From Acetilactobacillus jinshanensis (GTDB lineage Bacteria > Bacillota > Bacilli > Lactobacillales > Lactobacillaceae): 64,000 nucleotides of DNA. The first letter of the stretch is position 1, and each line of letters begins with the position of its first letter. The position numbers and the translations under genes were made by a program. The notes under the pieces are model-generated. The model was not told the DNA's origin. It worked only from the letters and a program-made list of their open reading frames with translations, and did no database searches. The DNA is taken from contig NZ_CP034726.1 of NCBI RefSeq assembly GCF_004359375.1, positions 124,001 to 188,000 of the forward strand, given 5' to 3'. Positions 1 to 8,000 of this stretch are shown piece by piece.

Positions 1-478
1 GGATCCAGGTAGATAGGGTACTAATAATTAAGTGGGTTAAATCTGATAAGAAGTAATCCATCTGCGCATCTGAGACGTTGTTAGCGATTCGAAAATGTTT
101 CCGGATTAAGCTAAGTCGATTCATCAGGGTGTTATAAATGATCTGGGCTTGATGTGATTTGATAATGGCTTCAAATAACAGATGATTCTTGATGCACAAC
201 TCAGCACAGTAGAGAAATAGGTCTCGTGTTGAACTGTTGTTTGACGATTTAGATTTAATGGCCGCCTGCTTAAAAAGCAGGTCACATTCATACGCCAACA
301 CGTCGCGCTTCGAATCAAAGAGCCGGTAAAACGTTGCCCGGCCGATCGTTGCTTCATGAATGATCTGTGAAATGGTGATTTGGTTGAGATTATGATTCTT
401 AGCGATACATTTATTAAAACCTTGGCAAATTAAAGTTGCGGACCGCTGAGACCGTTTATCAGGCTTAATGTGATACAT
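1..478 (-). CDS. TetR/AcrR family transcriptional regulator (3' end beyond window)
   Basis: I translated this by hand: the frame runs open from ATG at 478 to base 1, about 159 residues, and leaves the window before its stop. The N-terminus (MYHIKPDKRSQRSATL) leads into a TetR-type helix-turn-helix, with ITISQIIHEATIGRATFYRLF at about residues 35-55. That segment matches the family pattern of recognition helix followed by TFYxxF. The rest is alpha-helical, as expected for the ligand and dimer domain. It is divergent from the MMPL exporter gene. TetR proteins next to exporters usually repress them and themselves, and a candidate operator lies between the two. The inducer is unknown. Confidence 0.85.
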   Translation of the reverse strand, partial: MYHIKPDKRSQRSATLICQGFNKCIAKNHNLNQITISQIIHEATIGRATFYRLFDSKRDVLAYECDLLFKQAAIKSKSSNNSSTRDLFLYCAELCIKNHLLFEAIIKSHQAQIIYNTLMNRLSLIRKHFRIANNVSDAQMDYFLSDLTHLIISTLSTWI

Positions 479-530
479 AGAATCGCCTTTTCTTATGAAA
501 CAAAATTTAGTTTTTTATTCAACATCTATG

Positions 531-559
531 GAACTATTGTATCATATTATGAAATGTTC
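531..559. promoter_or_regulatory. Candidate TetR operator in the divergent promoter region
   Basis: An imperfect palindrome of the form GAACnnTT, 13 bases, AAnnGTTC sits midway between the TetR start and the MMPL start. It encloses an AT-rich TATCATATTAT core that could be a -10 element. Its place fits an autoregulated TetR/exporter switch. The operator assignment is inference. Confidence 0.35.
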
Positions 560-609
560 TAGTCTAAGCATTGATAAATAAAATTGAACACAAGTTAGGA
601 GGCAAAGCG

Positions 610-3297
610 ATGAAAAAGTTATTTGGTCGATTCGGTCGCTCGATTCATCGCCACGCTAAGGTATGGATCACGGCCATCGTCCTGATCACCATTTTTCTGA
701 CCTTTGGTTTACCCAAGATTCAGATGAAAATGGGTAACGATGTCTTCGTTAGTCCAGGCCGAGCAATTTATCAGAATTCTCAGACCTACCAGAAACATTT
801 TGGTGGTGATTCACTTTACGTTCTCTTAAACGGGCCACGTAAAAACATTTTGAACCACAAGACGATGCAGGATATCGCTCGTTTTAGTCATAAGGCTAAT
901 CATGTTAAAAACATTAAGAACACGACTAGCGTCGTTAATTTAGTCAACAGTGAACTAAAGAATAAACAGTCTTCCCAGGCTAACATGAGTAACGTTAACC
1001 GGGCTAAGTTAAAGAAGGATCTTTTGAGTTCGATGTCGAAAGCTCAAAAGGCCAAACTAGCTAAACAAGCTCAGGCTTCTTTAACATCTGCTCAAAAGGC
1101 TCAAGTTCAGCAGTATACTTTGACTATCTTGACACCGGCTCAAAAGCAGAAGATGCAAGCTTTGCAGCAAGCTGCGATGGCTCAAGCCATGCAGAAGACC
1201 GGTGGCAATCAGCAGATGGCTCAAATGGCTGTTGCTTCAGCAAGCCAGTCACCCGCTGGAAAACAAAAGCAACAGGCCATGGTGGCTAAGGCTTTGAACA
1301 GCGGTCAAAAGGCTAAGATCAAGGCTTACGCCATGACAATTTTGAACCCTGCTCAGCAAAAAGCTTTACAGGGTAGTGCTGCTAAGAGCATTCCAAAAGT
1401 TCAGAACATGTCAACGCCATTATTACGTGACATCTTCTTGGACAAGAACGGTAACATTCAAAAGCCGCTCAAGCTGTTATTCCCAAGAAACGGTCGCCAC
1501 GCTTTGATGGTTCTGAACACGTCCAGTAAGTCATCAGACATGAGCGTCGACGTTCAGTTATCCAACGACGTTAAGAACGCTATGAAGAAGACTCACTTTA
1601 ACTCCGGTGTTACCACTAAGTTAGCCGGTACTCCGCACATCTTAGGCCAGGTCAACGCTGAAGTTATTAAGAACATGGGCATTATGCTGATTTTCGCCGT
1701 CATTTTGATGGTCTTGATCCTAGCGCTAGTCTTCCCAGTTCGTCGTCGGATCTTACCGTTACTGTTCGTTCTAATTTGTCTAGATGATACATTTGGTATC
1801 ATGGGCTGGGTTGGCTTACCACTGACCTTAGCTACCATGGCAACCTTACCAATCATCATTGGTTTAGGTACCGACTTTGGAGTTCAATTCCTGAACCGTT
1901 ACGAAGAAGAATTTAAGAAGCGTCATGATTCAACTAAGTCAATTGAAGTATCGATTGAAAACATGGGTCCTGCCGTCGGAATTGCTTTGATCGTAATGAC
2001 CCTGAGTTTCTTAACGATGTTCCTTTCTAAAGCGCCGTTAATGCAGAAATTCGGGATGACCTTGGCCATCGGGGTTGTAATCAGTTACTTCATTGAAATG
2101 ATCATGATCTTCGGTACCGTTAGTTTACGGGATGCCAAGATGACTGATCGTAAGGTTCCAAAGAATAAATCTAAAGTTACACCTCTGTCTCGTCTATTAG
2201 CTCGTTATGCGGGCTTCGTTATGCGTCATGCATGGCCAGTTCTGATTATTGGTTTGATTTTAGGTGCCGTTGGTTTCTCAACTGAACCTAAGATTGGTGT
2301 CGATACTCAGTTAACCCACATGATTCCGCAAAACATGTCAAGTTTAGTCAACACCCGTTACTTACAGCATAAGATTGGTTCAACCATGTACATTACGTAC
2401 CTGGTTAAGGACCATCACGTAACGAATCCTAAGGATATGCAGAGATTGTATAATTTAGGTCAGCATGAAGAACACAAGTACACTAACGTTAAGGGTGTTA
2501 CCAGTGTTGCCACAACCTATAAGAAGAGCAACGGTAAGTTTACGGCATCGCAGAGCAAGATTAACTCCACGATCAATAAACTGCCGAAGTCAGTTCGTCA
2601 GACTTTGATTAACAAGCCGCATACTTACGCTACGTTGCAGTTCAAGGTTAACCAGAATTCACCATCCAAGGATCAGTTACATCTGATGAATAATATTTCG
2701 CATGATTTGCGTAACGAGAAGGGTATGACAATTCGTTCAGCCGGTACCCAGAACATGATGTTCCAAGGTATTAAGAACATGACGGCTAATCGTGATTTAA
2801 TCATCGTAGTTGGTCTCTTGATCATCTTCGTCGTTCTGTTCTTGGTATACCGCAACTGGCGCCTGGCAATCTTCCCGATCGTTCCAATTATGATTGTCTT
2901 AGGCTTATCACCATTGACCCTGTTCCTGATGCACACTTCGTATAATCCATTAACGGTTTCACTGAGTGCATTAGTCTTAGGGATTGGGATTGAATTTACA
3001 ATTCTGATTATGGAACGTTACCGTGAAGAACTTGCTAAGGGTAATGGTTCTGAAACTGCGATCACCAGAGCAATTAGCTATGTTGGTCAGGCAATCACCG
3101 CTTCCGGTTTAACCGTTATCGGGGGCTTCGTTGCCATTATGTTCTCTAGTTTCCCAGTCTTGAAGAGTTTTGGAATGATCACCGTACTTGATACCGCTTA
3201 TGCATTGATCAGTGCCTTGACCATTTTACCAGCCTTCATGTATGTACTCCGGAAACGTTATCATAAGGGCTCGATCAAAAAGAATCATTTTGAATAA
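610..3297 (+). CDS. MMPL/RND-type membrane exporter
   Basis: This is an 895-residue membrane protein of the MMPL (HAE3-like RND) family, thought to export lipids or amphiphilic compounds with proton motive force. I chose ATG 610 because TTAGGAGG lies 7 bases upstream; an in-frame ATG at 571 has no ribosome binding site. The layout is duplicated: one transmembrane helix (about residues 15-35), a large external domain, then five clustered helices around 355-520, followed by the same arrangement again (about 575-880). The first external domain has an Ala/Gln/Lys-rich insert (about residues 125-270) with two related copies of a motif ending TILTPAQ or TILNPAQ. It is divergent from the TetR gene, which probably represses it. 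The substrate is unknown. Confidence 0.85.
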   Translation: MKKLFGRFGRSIHRHAKVWITAIVLITIFLTFGLPKIQMKMGNDVFVSPGRAIYQNSQTYQKHFGGDSLYVLLNGPRKNILNHKTMQDIARFSHKANHVKNIKNTTSVVNLVNSELKNKQSSQANMSNVNRAKLKKDLLSSMSKAQKAKLAKQAQASLTSAQKAQVQQYTLTILTPAQKQKMQALQQAAMAQAMQKTGGNQQMAQMAVASASQSPAGKQKQQAMVAKALNSGQKAKIKAYAMTILNPAQQKALQGSAAKSIPKVQNMSTPLLRDIFLDKNGNIQKPLKLLFPRNGRHALMVLNTSSKSSDMSVDVQLSNDVKNAMKKTHFNSGVTTKLAGTPHILGQVNAEVIKNMGIMLIFAVILMVLILALVFPVRRRILPLLFVLICLDDTFGIMGWVGLPLTLATMATLPIIIGLGTDFGVQFLNRYEEEFKKRHDSTKSIEVSIENMGPAVGIALIVMTLSFLTMFLSKAPLMQKFGMTLAIGVVISYFIEMIMIFGTVSLRDAKMTDRKVPKNKSKVTPLSRLLARYAGFVMRHAWPVLIIGLILGAVGFSTEPKIGVDTQLTHMIPQNMSSLVNTRYLQHKIGSTMYITYLVKDHHVTNPKDMQRLYNLGQHEEHKYTNVKGVTSVATTYKKSNGKFTASQSKINSTINKLPKSVRQTLINKPHTYATLQFKVNQNSPSKDQLHLMNNISHDLRNEKGMTIRSAGTQNMMFQGIKNMTANRDLIIVVGLLIIFVVLFLVYRNWRLAIFPIVPIMIVLGLSPLTLFLMHTSYNPLTVSLSALVLGIGIEFTILIMERYREELAKGNGSETAITRAISYVGQAITASGLTVIGGFVAIMFSSFPVLKSFGMITVLDTAYALISALTILPAFMYVLRKRYHKGSIKKNHFE

Positions 3298-3310
3298 ATA
3301 ATCATAAATT

Positions 3311-3341
3311 AAAAGCCAGTCAATTTTGACTGGCTTTTTTG
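3311..3341 (+). terminator. Rho-independent terminator after the MMPL gene
   Basis: The stem AAGCCAGTCA/TGACTGGCTT with an ATTT loop is followed by a T run. Confidence 0.85.
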
Positions 3342-3369
3342 TTATCATGTGGATTAGGAAGTGGTTTAT

Positions 3370-3723
3370 ATGGATCAACGATCAGTTAACGAACGGTTAA
3401 AAGCTGCACCCAATCCGATTATTGATAATTACCGAAAGATCGTCTGTGAACACAAGAAACAGATCATCGATAATAATCACGTCGGTTGGAAAGTCCTCGA
3501 ATTAATGGTGTATAAAAATCGTCATCATTTCTTTCACGATCAGGGACATTGGCGGTCATGGAAAGACACGACGTTACAGGATAATGCCCGAAGCATGACC
3601 GAAAAGTCCGTTAGTATTGGTTTAATGCTAACGAAATACTGGCAAGGCCAGCCCTTGAATATGATGCAGAGTGCAATGATCAAACCCTACGTTAACCTAA
3701 GTAAAACGAAATTCTTACGTTAG
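3370..3723 (+). CDS. Hypothetical protein, 117 aa
   Basis: I do not recognise the family. ATG 3370 is preferred because AGGAAG lies 8 bases upstream; the GTG at 3361 overlaps that site. The protein is basic and soluble, with no signal peptide or membrane segment, and is rich in His, Lys and Asn. It starts just after the MMPL terminator and its stop codon overlaps the convergent SGNH hydrolase gene by four bases. Codon use matches the neighbours, so it is probably a real gene. Confidence 0.6.
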   Translation: MDQRSVNERLKAAPNPIIDNYRKIVCEHKKQIIDNNHVGWKVLELMVYKNRHHFFHDQGHWRSWKDTTLQDNARSMTEKSVSIGLMLTKYWQGQPLNMMQSAMIKPYVNLSKTKFLR

Positions 3724-4319
3724 TCGTTAGCTTTGATGAATTTAGCGATTCGTTCCGCGATTAGCTGATAAGTAGCTCGAGTCGGGTGGACGTGGCTATC
3801 GTTAAGCCGCTGTTTATAGTTATTGTCATTGATAATGGGACGCGGATCTTCTTCCCAGTTAAGGACCGGAACGTGGCACTTTTGATACGTTTTTTCTAAC
3901 GTGTTTAATAATTGTTTAAAAGTAAAGCCGACTGCATTTTTTACGTTATCGTCGTTCTTATAAAAATCGTAACGGGTTAGTGGTAAAACGCCCCAGATTT
4001 TAAGCTTTGGGTAGTTTTTATGCAGATATTTAAGGTTCTTTTTAAGGGCCGCTGAGATCTGTTTGAGATTATGATCCGTATGGTCATAGTCGTTGGTTCC
4101 GTAGAACAAAATGACGCCACGATATTGTGGAAAGTGGGTATTTCTAAGCTGACTGGTCATGTCACCTAAAAAGGGTCCGGATAGGGATGCCGCATCGACA
4201 CCCTGATTGATGACCTTTTCACCTAGAATCTTTTCGAGATCTTGCGGATAGGTTCCGGTAAACAGATCGTGGTAGCCGTCAAAGCCACGGGTGACAGAAT
4301 CGCCTAACGCCACTAACAT
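3720..4319 (-). CDS. SGNH/GDSL-family hydrolase
   Basis: This 199-residue protein has the block pattern of SGNH esterases. GDSVTRG at residues 6-12 carries the nucleophile Ser, the oxyanion-hole Asn lies in GTND (74-77), and the Asp-His pair lies in DSHVHP (174-179). Members remove acyl or acetyl groups from lipids, glycans or small esters. There is no signal peptide, so it is probably cytoplasmic. TGGAGGAAT lies just upstream of the ATG. The length is typical of single-domain members. It is divergent from the phosphopentomutase-like gene. The substrate cannot be told from sequence. Confidence 0.8.
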   Translation of the reverse strand: MLVALGDSVTRGFDGYHDLFTGTYPQDLEKILGEKVINQGVDAASLSGPFLGDMTSQLRNTHFPQYRGVILFYGTNDYDHTDHNLKQISAALKKNLKYLHKNYPKLKIWGVLPLTRYDFYKNDDNVKNAVGFTFKQLLNTLEKTYQKCHVPVLNWEEDPRPIINDNNYKQRLNDSHVHPTRATYQLIAERIAKFIKAND

Positions 4320-4376
4320 TAAAATTCCTCCATTATTGATTAATTTGAGTTAAATATATTGTACAATAAATGTACG

Positions 4377-4434
4377 CCCTTGGCAGGGAAAGACTTTATT
4401 GGTTGACTTGGTTTAACTGATGAAGTCTTTTTAC
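4377..4434 (+). promoter_or_regulatory. Leader hairpins with terminator-like stem upstream of the phosphopentomutase-like gene
   Basis: A small hairpin (CCCT-TGGC-AGGG, 4377-4388) abuts a second stem (AAAGACTT 4389-4396 with AAGTCTTT 4423-4430) that ends in a T run. No plus-strand gene lies just upstream that would need a terminator here. It could attenuate the downstream gene or end a small RNA. No known riboswitch consensus was recognised. Confidence 0.4.
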
Positions 4435-4479
4435 CTATCACGACCAAGCCGTTCGTTACTTAAAGAAGGGTTAACCCAT

Positions 4480-5301
4480 ATGCATTTTCGTCGAGTTATC
4501 GTGGTTGATATTGCGTCGTTAGGACTCGGTGCTATGCCTGACGCAAAGCGATATCATTCTGAAAAAGCAAATACGCTCGGACATTTAGATGAACAATATT
4601 TACTGAATGTCCCAACATTACAACGATTAGGCCTCGGGAACATTCGTCGTCATCATCAGTTCCTGACAATCCCGCCGGCCAAAACGCCGTTAGGATTTTA
4701 CGGCAAACTCAAAGTCAGGACCCATTCGGGAACCAAAGATGCTAGTCTACGTGAGATGTTTGACTTCAATGAACCGTTACGGACTTTAAGTGTCTTTAAT
4801 CATTTATCGCGTTGTCATTACCGGACTATCATTATTTCCCGGTTCATTAGTTACTTAGCGGATCAGGACTGTTGCTTACAGATCCAGAGCGCTAATGACA
4901 ACACAGGGTTCCGAAAATTGATCAATAATTTAAAGCAGATGGATACCGGTTTGATTTATTTACAGGTTCCTGAGTTACAGTGGGTCGCCACGCAAAAGGA
5001 TCCACAGGGTTATGCCGCTCGACTTTCGATCGTTGATAAGCAAATCGAACTGTTAATGTCAACGTTGACGTCAACGGATTTACTGATCATTACGTCAAGC
5101 TTCGCTAATGATCCTAGTTATCCGGAAAGACAAATCACCCGTGAATACTTACCATTGATTATGTACACGCCGGAAGTATCTAAGGGCCATTACGTCGGCA
5201 CTCGGAAGAGCGTTGGTGACATTGCTGCTACATTGATCGATAACTTTAAAGAACCTGGAACTGAGATTCCGTTATCGAATAGTCTGTTGCGGTCGATGTG
5301 A
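4480..5301 (+). CDS. Phosphopentomutase-like protein, probable pseudoenzyme
   Basis: The 273-residue product has the frame of DeoB phosphopentomutase (alkaline phosphatase superfamily): VVDIASLGLGAMPDA near the N-terminus, NTLGHL, a GLGNI match, and NDP plus TREYLPL near the C-terminus. The active site is gone. The TMTGH segment that holds the phosphorylated Thr reads as KDASLREMF here. The DHGNDP metal ligands read SFANDP, and the His before TREY is Ile. The YGHR ligand region is also lost. Typical DeoB is about 390 residues, and the missing 110 or so correspond to the cap domain. ATG 4480 has AAGAAGGG at good spacing; the upstream ATG 4420 has none. It precedes rsmG-parAB. A binding or regulatory role is inference. 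Confidence 0.7.
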   Translation: MHFRRVIVVDIASLGLGAMPDAKRYHSEKANTLGHLDEQYLLNVPTLQRLGLGNIRRHHQFLTIPPAKTPLGFYGKLKVRTHSGTKDASLREMFDFNEPLRTLSVFNHLSRCHYRTIIISRFISYLADQDCCLQIQSANDNTGFRKLINNLKQMDTGLIYLQVPELQWVATQKDPQGYAARLSIVDKQIELLMSTLTSTDLLIITSSFANDPSYPERQITREYLPLIMYTPEVSKGHYVGTRKSVGDIAATLIDNFKEPGTEIPLSNSLLRSM

Positions 5302-5325
5302 CCTGAGTATGTTAAAATAAAAAAT

Positions 5326-5347
5326 GTGAAACTAGTTTTTGTTTCAC
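5326..5347. repeat. Inverted GTGAAAC/GTTTCAC arms (everted parS half-sites) before rsmG
   Basis: GTGAAAC (5326-5332) and GTTTCAC (5341-5347) flank TAGTTTTT and can form a hairpin just before the GAGGAGG ribosome binding site of rsmG. The arms are the two halves of the ParB site parS (TGTTTCACGTGAAACA) in opposite order. Whether this is a ParB site or an RNA hairpin is open. Confidence 0.4.
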
Positions 5348-5359
5348 GAGGAGGACTTT

Positions 5360-6094
5360 ATGGATCCGGAAGAGTTTGTTCAAGCTTTGAAGAAGCTGGG
5401 GATTAAGTTAAATGACCATCAGCTTGCTCAGTTTGATCTTTATTATCATTTATTAATCAAAGCTAACCAGACCGTTAATTTAACGACCATTACCAGTAAG
5501 CCTGATGTGTATTTAAAGCATTTTTATGACTCAATTACACCGGCTCGATTTATTGAAGGCTTGCGTCATCATTCGTTATCAATTTGTGACGTGGGCGCTG
5601 GTGCTGGTTTCCCGTCGTTACCGCTTAAGATCGCGTTTCCGCAGCTCAAGGTCACCATTATAGATTCGTTAAACAAACGGATTAATTTTTTGCGTGATCT
5701 AGTTCATCGGTTAGACTTGAAAAACGTTAAGTTATACCATGCTCGAGCTGAAGACTTCGGTAGTCGTCGGTCGCATCATCGTGAGCAATATGACTTGGTA
5801 ATCGCTCGTGCCGTTGCCAGATTAAACGTCTTAAGTGAATTTTGCTTACCGTTGGCTCGAATCGGCGGTGAATTCGTAGCGATGAAATCCGTGAATGCAC
5901 CGGAAGAACTAGATCAGTCCCGTTACGCGATTGATCAGCTTGGTGGCAAGGTCATTAATGATCACACTTTTAAATTACCGGTATCGGGTGATATTCGACG
6001 GATTATCGTGATCAGAAAACAGAAACGGACTCCAAAGAAGTATCCTCGTAAAGCTGGAACTCCTAACCGTAGACCGTTACTTAATACCAAGTAG
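5360..6094 (+). CDS. rsmG: 16S rRNA (guanine527-N7)-methyltransferase
   Basis: RsmG (GidB) uses S-adenosylmethionine to methylate G527 in the 530 loop of 16S rRNA. The 244-residue product has the family landmarks: NQTVNLTTI near residue 37, CDVGAGAGFPSLPLKI (SAM-binding motif I), VARAVA-like RAVARLNVL, and a catalytic-region basic C-terminus. ATG 5360 is chosen over ATG 5339 because GAGGAGGA lies directly upstream. It heads the rsmG-parA-parB-DUF951-ychF run common near the origin in lactobacilli. Identification is firm. Confidence 0.95.
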   Translation: MDPEEFVQALKKLGIKLNDHQLAQFDLYYHLLIKANQTVNLTTITSKPDVYLKHFYDSITPARFIEGLRHHSLSICDVGAGAGFPSLPLKIAFPQLKVTIIDSLNKRINFLRDLVHRLDLKNVKLYHARAEDFGSRRSHHREQYDLVIARAVARLNVLSEFCLPLARIGGEFVAMKSVNAPEELDQSRYAIDQLGGKVINDHTFKLPVSGDIRRIIVIRKQKRTPKKYPRKAGTPNRRPLLNTK

Positions 6095-6116
6095 TCGCTT
6101 TTAAAGGAGGATTACG

Positions 6117-6884
6117 ATGGCTTATGTCATTTCGTTAGCCAACCAAAAGGGTGGCGTAGGTAAGACTACGACAGCCATTAATCTAGGTGCTGATCTAGCA
6201 ACTCTAGGTAAAAAGGTCTTGATTATCGATGCCGATGCCCAGGGTAACGCTACGAGCGGGGTCGGTATTCGTAAGTCGAGCATTCAAGCTGACATGTATA
6301 ACGTCTTGATTAATAAAGAACCGCTTAAAAACATCATTAAATCCACGACGCATAAGGGATTAGATATCGCACCGGCGACCATCCAATTATCAGGGGCTGA
6401 CGTTAGATTGACTCCGATGATTGCTCGAGAAACCCGCTTAACGGAAGCTATCCGACCGGTCAAAAAGGATTATGATTACATCTTGATCGATTGTCCACCA
6501 TCGTTAGGTCTGATTACGATCAACGCTTTCTGTGCCAGCGATTCGATTTTAATCCCAGTTCAGAGTGAATATTATGCTCTAGAAGGTTTAAGTCAGCTCT
6601 TAAACATTATGAAGCTGGTCAGAGAGCATTTTAACCCAAACCTTAAGCTCGAAGGGGTTTTGCTGACGATGTATGATTCACGAACTAAGTTGAGCCATCA
6701 GGTTGATCAACAGGTCCGTGAGTACTTCAAGGGTCTGGTCTATAAGACCGTGATTCCGAGGAACGTTCGTTTGTCAGAGGCGCCCAGTCACGGATTAGCC
6801 ATTTCTGACTATGATCCTAATTGCAAAGGTGCTAAGGTTTATATGCAATTAGCGAAGGAAGTGCTAGCTGCTCATGGCAAGTAA
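6117..6884 (+). CDS. parA: Chromosome-partitioning ATPase ParA (Soj)
   Basis: This 255-residue ParA/Soj ATPase acts with ParB in segregating the origin region and in control of replication initiation. The deviant Walker A KGGVGKTTT lies at about residues 10-18. Other motifs are DADAQGN (Walker A') and ILIDCPPSLG (Walker B). AAAGGAGG precedes ATG 6117. The last 11 bases overlap parB, so the two are translationally coupled. The length is normal for chromosomal Soj. Confidence 0.95.
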   Translation: MAYVISLANQKGGVGKTTTAINLGADLATLGKKVLIIDADAQGNATSGVGIRKSSIQADMYNVLINKEPLKNIIKSTTHKGLDIAPATIQLSGADVRLTPMIARETRLTEAIRPVKKDYDYILIDCPPSLGLITINAFCASDSILIPVQSEYYALEGLSQLLNIMKLVREHFNPNLKLEGVLLTMYDSRTKLSHQVDQQVREYFKGLVYKTVIPRNVRLSEAPSHGLAISDYDPNCKGAKVYMQLAKEVLAAHGK

Positions 6885-7752
6885 TAAAAAAGGCTTAGGC
6901 CGTGGGATTGCTGCTCTGTTTGGTGACAGTAGCTTAAATACCGGTGAAACGGTCGTTCACATTCCACTAAGTAAACTAGTTCCGAACCCGTACCAGCCGC
7001 GAGTTCGTTTTGATCGAAAATCGTTAAACGGTTTAGCCCAATCGATTAAAGAGGATGGTGTTTTTCAGCCGATTATCGTTCGGAAGTCGCTTCACCATGC
7101 CGGTCAATACGAGATCTTAGCTGGTGAACGACGTTTTCGGGCTTCAAAGATCGCTAAGAAGCAGACCATTCCCGCAATTGTCCGCAACGCTACCAATGAA
7201 CAAATGATGGAAATTGCCGTCATGGAAAACTTACAGCGTGAAGATTTGACACCGTTAGAAGAAGCTAAAGCTTACAATACGTTGATGATCAAGCTTCATT
7301 TAACTCAGTCACAGGTTTCGAAGCGCCTCGGTAAAAGTCGTCCATACATCGCTAATTACTTACGGCTTTTAGGTTTACCGACCGAAGTTAAGGCGATGCT
7401 TCAAAACAAGCAGTTGTCAATGGGTCAAGCCCGTGCGTTATTGGCCGTTCAGAATAAGCAGCAATTAGTCGCTTTGGCTAAACGAGCTTACCAGAAGACC
7501 CTGACCGTTCGTCAGATCAATCAATTGATTGCCAAGATGCAGCCACAGCAAAAACGGCGCCGGCGTCGATACAGTCCTCGTAAGTCACCGTTTGTGCGTG
7601 AGACCGAAAATCAACTCCAGGATAAGTTCGGAACTAAAGTGTCGTTGCATAGTCCCCGTGGTAGTCATGGTAAAGGTCAAATTAAGATTGATTACACGTC
7701 TCAGAATGATTTGAACCGAATTCTGAAGATTTTAAACATTAACTTGGATTAG
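6874..7752 (+). CDS. parB: Chromosome-partitioning CTPase/DNA-binding protein ParB
   Basis: ParB (Spo0J) binds parS sites and spreads as a CTP-dependent clamp. The 292-residue product starts with the ParA-interacting motif GLGRGIAALF (residues 7-16). It continues with the ParB/Srx-like domain (GERRFRA at 84-90, ENLQRE near 115), then a helix-turn-helix (SQVSKRLGKSRPYIANYL, about 145-162), and ends in a dimerisation domain. A very basic linker lies near residues 225-240. The start overlaps parA. Noc and Spo0J are close relatives; the direct link to parA favours Spo0J. Confidence 0.95.
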   Translation: MASNKKGLGRGIAALFGDSSLNTGETVVHIPLSKLVPNPYQPRVRFDRKSLNGLAQSIKEDGVFQPIIVRKSLHHAGQYEILAGERRFRASKIAKKQTIPAIVRNATNEQMMEIAVMENLQREDLTPLEEAKAYNTLMIKLHLTQSQVSKRLGKSRPYIANYLRLLGLPTEVKAMLQNKQLSMGQARALLAVQNKQQLVALAKRAYQKTLTVRQINQLIAKMQPQQKRRRRRYSPRKSPFVRETENQLQDKFGTKVSLHSPRGSHGKGQIKIDYTSQNDLNRILKILNINLD

Positions 7753-7766
7753 AGTGGTGATTAATC

Positions 7767-7982
7767 ATGATGAAATATGGCTTACATGATATTGTTCAGA
7801 TGAAAAAGCCACATCCATGTGGTGCTAACCGGTGGCAGATCATTCGAATGGGTGCGGACATTAAGATTGAATGCACTAATTGCCACCACATTGTGATGCT
7901 TAGTCGTCATCATTTTGAACGAAAACTAAAAAAGGTATTAAAAAAGGCGCCCGAAAACATTAGAGAGCGCAAATTCTTATAG
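7767..7982 (+). CDS. DUF951 family protein
   Basis: This small 71-residue protein belongs to DUF951. The family core is visible: YGLHDIVQMKKPHPCG, then GADIKIECTNCHHIVML. Three conserved cysteines (HPCG and CTNC) suggest a zinc site. DUF951 proteins usually sit between parB and ychF, as here, and their function is unknown. Two adjacent ATG codons (7767 and 7770) are possible starts. It lies 14 bases after parB in the same operon. Confidence 0.9.
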   Translation: MMKYGLHDIVQMKKPHPCGANRWQIIRMGADIKIECTNCHHIVMLSRHHFERKLKKVLKKAPENIRERKFL

Positions 7983-8000
7983 AAAGAGTGAAAGTTAGAT

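Noticed and set aside
124-357. A 77-residue minus-strand ORF at the left edge
   Set aside because: It is in another frame over the TetR gene, whose own frame continues through the window edge and has a clear TetR helix-turn-helix.
4370-4434. Fluoride-type riboswitch, suggested by AACTGATG in the leader
   Set aside because: The conserved 5' GGNGATGG and pseudoknot elements are missing and the downstream gene is not a fluoride-response gene.
5326-5347. A true parS site near parAB
   Set aside because: The half-sites are in reversed order and separated by 8 bases. No full TGTTTCACGTGAAACA was noticed in the window.
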